DNA of 7,803 nucleotides from assembly GCA_903871865.1 (NCBI GenBank), contig CAIQIL010000448.1, positions 1 through 7,803 of the forward strand. The letters are read 5' to 3'. Shown one piece after another: positions 6,334 through 7,803 of the stretch (position 1 is its first letter; every line of letters starts with the position of its first letter). A program made the translations under genes and the position numbers. The notes under the pieces were generated by a model that did not search any database, was not told the origin of the DNA, and was given only the letters and a program-made list of their open reading frames with translations. Source of the stretch: an uncultured Burkholderiales bacterium (GTDB taxonomy: Bacteria; Pseudomonadota; Gammaproteobacteria; Burkholderiales; Burkholderiaceae_C).

Positions 6334-7803
6334 ATGAGCCCGTTTTCGTTCCTGCGCTGGCGTGAGCGCACCGCACGTCCCATCCATCTGACGATCCTGG
6401 CCTGCAGCTGCGCCCTGGCCCTGCAGGCATGCAGCAGCCTGTCGCCGCCCAGCACCGCATCCACCAGCGGCACGCCCCCAGGGGCAGGCGCCATCGGTGT
6501 TGCGCCAGGTGCGGGTCAGGCAAGCCAGGCCCCGCCCTTCGATGTCGTCATCAAGGGCGCAGAGCGGCAGGCCGGCTTGCTGCCGATCTGGAAGCGCCAG
6601 GACAAGCTCTGGATCGAGCTGTCGCCACAGGTGTTGAACAAGCCCCTGTTCCTGTCGCCCAAGCTGGCCACCGGCATTGGCGAGGCCGGGGTGTTGGGCG
6701 GACTGATGCAAAGCCGCTATGCCCAGGTGGGCCGCCCGCAGTGGGTGGAGTTCCGCAAGGTGCAGCAACAGGTGCAGCTGGTGGCCGTCAACTCGGCCTA
6801 CACCGCAGCCAGTGGCACACCGCAGGCCAAGGCCGTGCAGGCGGCGTTCTCGCCCAGCCTGCTGGCGGCGGTGCCGCTGGCCAGTGCGCCCGATGCCAAG
6901 ACGGGTGCGGTGCTCATCGACGCCTCGGCGCTGTGGCTCAACGATGTGCTGGGCATGGCCTTGCAGCTGCAGCGCAGCTACCGGCAGAGCTACGGCTTCG
7001 ACGCCCGACAGTCCACCGTGAACCAGGCCCGCAGCAGCGACAACGCCGCGGTGTTCGAGGTGGTGCAGCATTTCGCCACGGCCAGCATCGCTGTGCCCAC
7101 GCCCGGTGCACCGCCCGGAGCACCGGTCTCCACCGTGCCTGCAGCGGTGCCCGACCCGCGCAGCCTGTTCGTCACCGTGCACTACACCTTGACGCCTCTG
7201 CCCGAGCAGCCCATGGTTCGCCGCAAGGCCGATCAGCGCGTGGGCTACTTCACCAGCTCGGTGGCTGACTTCACCGACGACCTGGCCCGCACCCCACGCC
7301 AGCAGTTCATCAACCGCTGGCGGCTGGAGAAGAAGGACCCCAGCGCGCGCCTGTCCGCGCCGGTGCAGCCCATCGTCTTCTGGCTGGACCCCACCCTCCC
7401 GGAGGCCTACCGCGCGACCATCACCGAAGGCGTGCTGGCCTGGAACCAGGCCTTCGAAGCCATTGGCTTCCAAAACGCCATCGAGGTGCGCACGCCACCG
7501 ACCGATCAGGCCTTCGACACCCTGCAAACCGGCCACGCCTCCATCCGCTGGATGACGAACGCGCAGCCGGCATTCGGCGCCATCGGGCCCAGCCATGTGG
7601 ACCCACGCTCGGGCGAAATCCTCGACGCCCACATCGCTTTGGAGAGCCTGTCGTCGCGCGCCATCCGGGCGGTGCGCAGCCAGTACCTCTCGGTCTCGGC
7701 GCTGCAGCTGGACGGCCAGGCCGATCACGCAGCGGCTGACAAGGCCCGAGGCCAGGTGCTGCAAGGCGATGCAAATGCACATGCACAAGCACAAGCACAA
7801 GCA
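6334..7803 (+). CDS. Zinc-dependent metalloprotease lipoprotein, DUF5117/DUF4953 type (3' truncated)
   Basis: An open frame of 490 codons continuing past the window edge, so its stop is not seen. The N-terminus has several Arg, a hydrophobic stretch (17-30) and lipobox LQAC with Cys33; Ser at +2 suits the outer membrane. A Gly/Pro/Ser/Ala linker (about 37-67) follows. The rest matches the domain order I know for this family: LWIELSP, NKPLFLSPKLATGIG (102-116), VEFRK (138-142), LIDASALWLND (194-204), VTVHYTLTPLP (280-290), RWRLEKKDP (328-336), WNQAFEAIGF (370-379) and DPRSGEIL (423-430). In the family the zinc motif HExxH follows this region, so the active site should lie just downstream. Family members are roughly 800-900 residues, so about half is visible. 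Start is uncertain: GAGG (6329-6332) is only one base from ATG 6334, and an in-frame ATG at 6322 adds four residues. A strong terminator precedes it, suggesting its own promoter, which I cannot locate. Substrate unknown. Confidence 0.85.
   Translation, partial: MSPFSFLRWRERTARPIHLTILACSCALALQACSSLSPPSTASTSGTPPGAGAIGVAPGAGQASQAPPFDVVIKGAERQAGLLPIWKRQDKLWIELSPQVLNKPLFLSPKLATGIGEAGVLGGLMQSRYAQVGRPQWVEFRKVQQQVQLVAVNSAYTAASGTPQAKAVQAAFSPSLLAAVPLASAPDAKTGAVLIDASALWLNDVLGMALQLQRSYRQSYGFDARQSTVNQARSSDNAAVFEVVQHFATASIAVPTPGAPPGAPVSTVPAAVPDPRSLFVTVHYTLTPLPEQPMVRRKADQRVGYFTSSVADFTDDLARTPRQQFINRWRLEKKDPSARLSAPVQPIVFWLDPTLPEAYRATITEGVLAWNQAFEAIGFQNAIEVRTPPTDQAFDTLQTGHASIRWMTNAQPAFGAIGPSHVDPRSGEILDAHIALESLSSRAIRAVRSQYLSVSALQLDGQADHAAADKARGQVLQGDANAHAQAQAQA
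7771..7803 (+). repeat. Hexanucleotide repeat in the metalloprotease gene, cut by the window edge
   Basis: Five imperfect six-base units run in frame to the window end: GCAAAT, GCACAT, then GCACAA three times and a final GCA. They encode alternating Ala with Asn, His and Gln (residues 480-490). Because the unit is six bases, gain or loss of copies changes protein length by two residues without shifting the frame. The true extent is unknown. Confidence 0.85.

Noticed and set aside
6429..7268. A + strand 279-codon frame in another phase inside the metalloprotease gene
   Set aside because: Its translation is Arg/Gly/Ala/Gln-rich with no motifs, whereas the phase starting at 6334 reads through to the window end with lipobox and family motifs.
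6268..7800. An antisense 510-codon frame opposite the metalloprotease gene
   Set aside because: The composition is again His/Gln/Arg/Gly-rich shadow coding, it overlaps the strong terminator, and the sense strand encodes conserved family motifs throughout.

Overview
The window looks like chromosomal DNA of a high-GC betaproteobacterium, most likely Burkholderiales (Comamonadaceae or a relative). This rests on GC-rich third codon positions, the close resemblance of the first gene to proteobacterial EttA, and the style of the hairpin terminators. It cannot be narrowed further by eye. All five recognisable genes are on the + strand. The window opens inside a gene and ends inside another, at a short tandem repeat.

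Layout. Bases 1-1400 hold the last ~465 codons of ettA (ABC-F translation factor), closed by a clear intrinsic terminator at 1431-1455. Bases 1456-1637 are intergenic, with an 8-bp inverted repeat, a weak -10 candidate and a short leader with two competing hairpins. Bases 1638-6204 hold three genes: a lipoprotein (1638-2663), a periplasmic solute-binding protein (2893-3945) and a 717-residue TRAP permease with its small (Q) and large (M) membrane parts fused (4051-6204). A 13-bp-stem terminator at 6248-6282 closes this unit. A lipoprotein of the zinc-metalloprotease family carrying DUF5117/DUF4953 regions starts at about 6334 and runs off the end, so its catalytic HExxH region is not visible.

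How the genes fit together. The order lipoprotein, binding protein, fused Q-M permease matches the TatT-TatP-TatQM arrangement known from Treponema. The inferred system takes up an unknown small molecule using an ion gradient: the binding protein captures it in the periplasm, the fused permease moves it across the inner membrane, and the lipoprotein assists from a membrane surface. The binding protein resembles the family named after Acinetobacter AdeT1/AdeT2, whose 'RND efflux' label fits poorly with this context.

The most interesting non-coding element is in the 229-bp gap before the binding-protein gene. A hairpin followed by six T (2841-2876) ends only six bases before the ribosome binding site. 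Any transcript reaching the binding protein and permease must read through it, so it may be an attenuator or may generate a short leader RNA. The ettA gene is ordinary housekeeping, and the metalloprotease appears to be a separate transcription unit.
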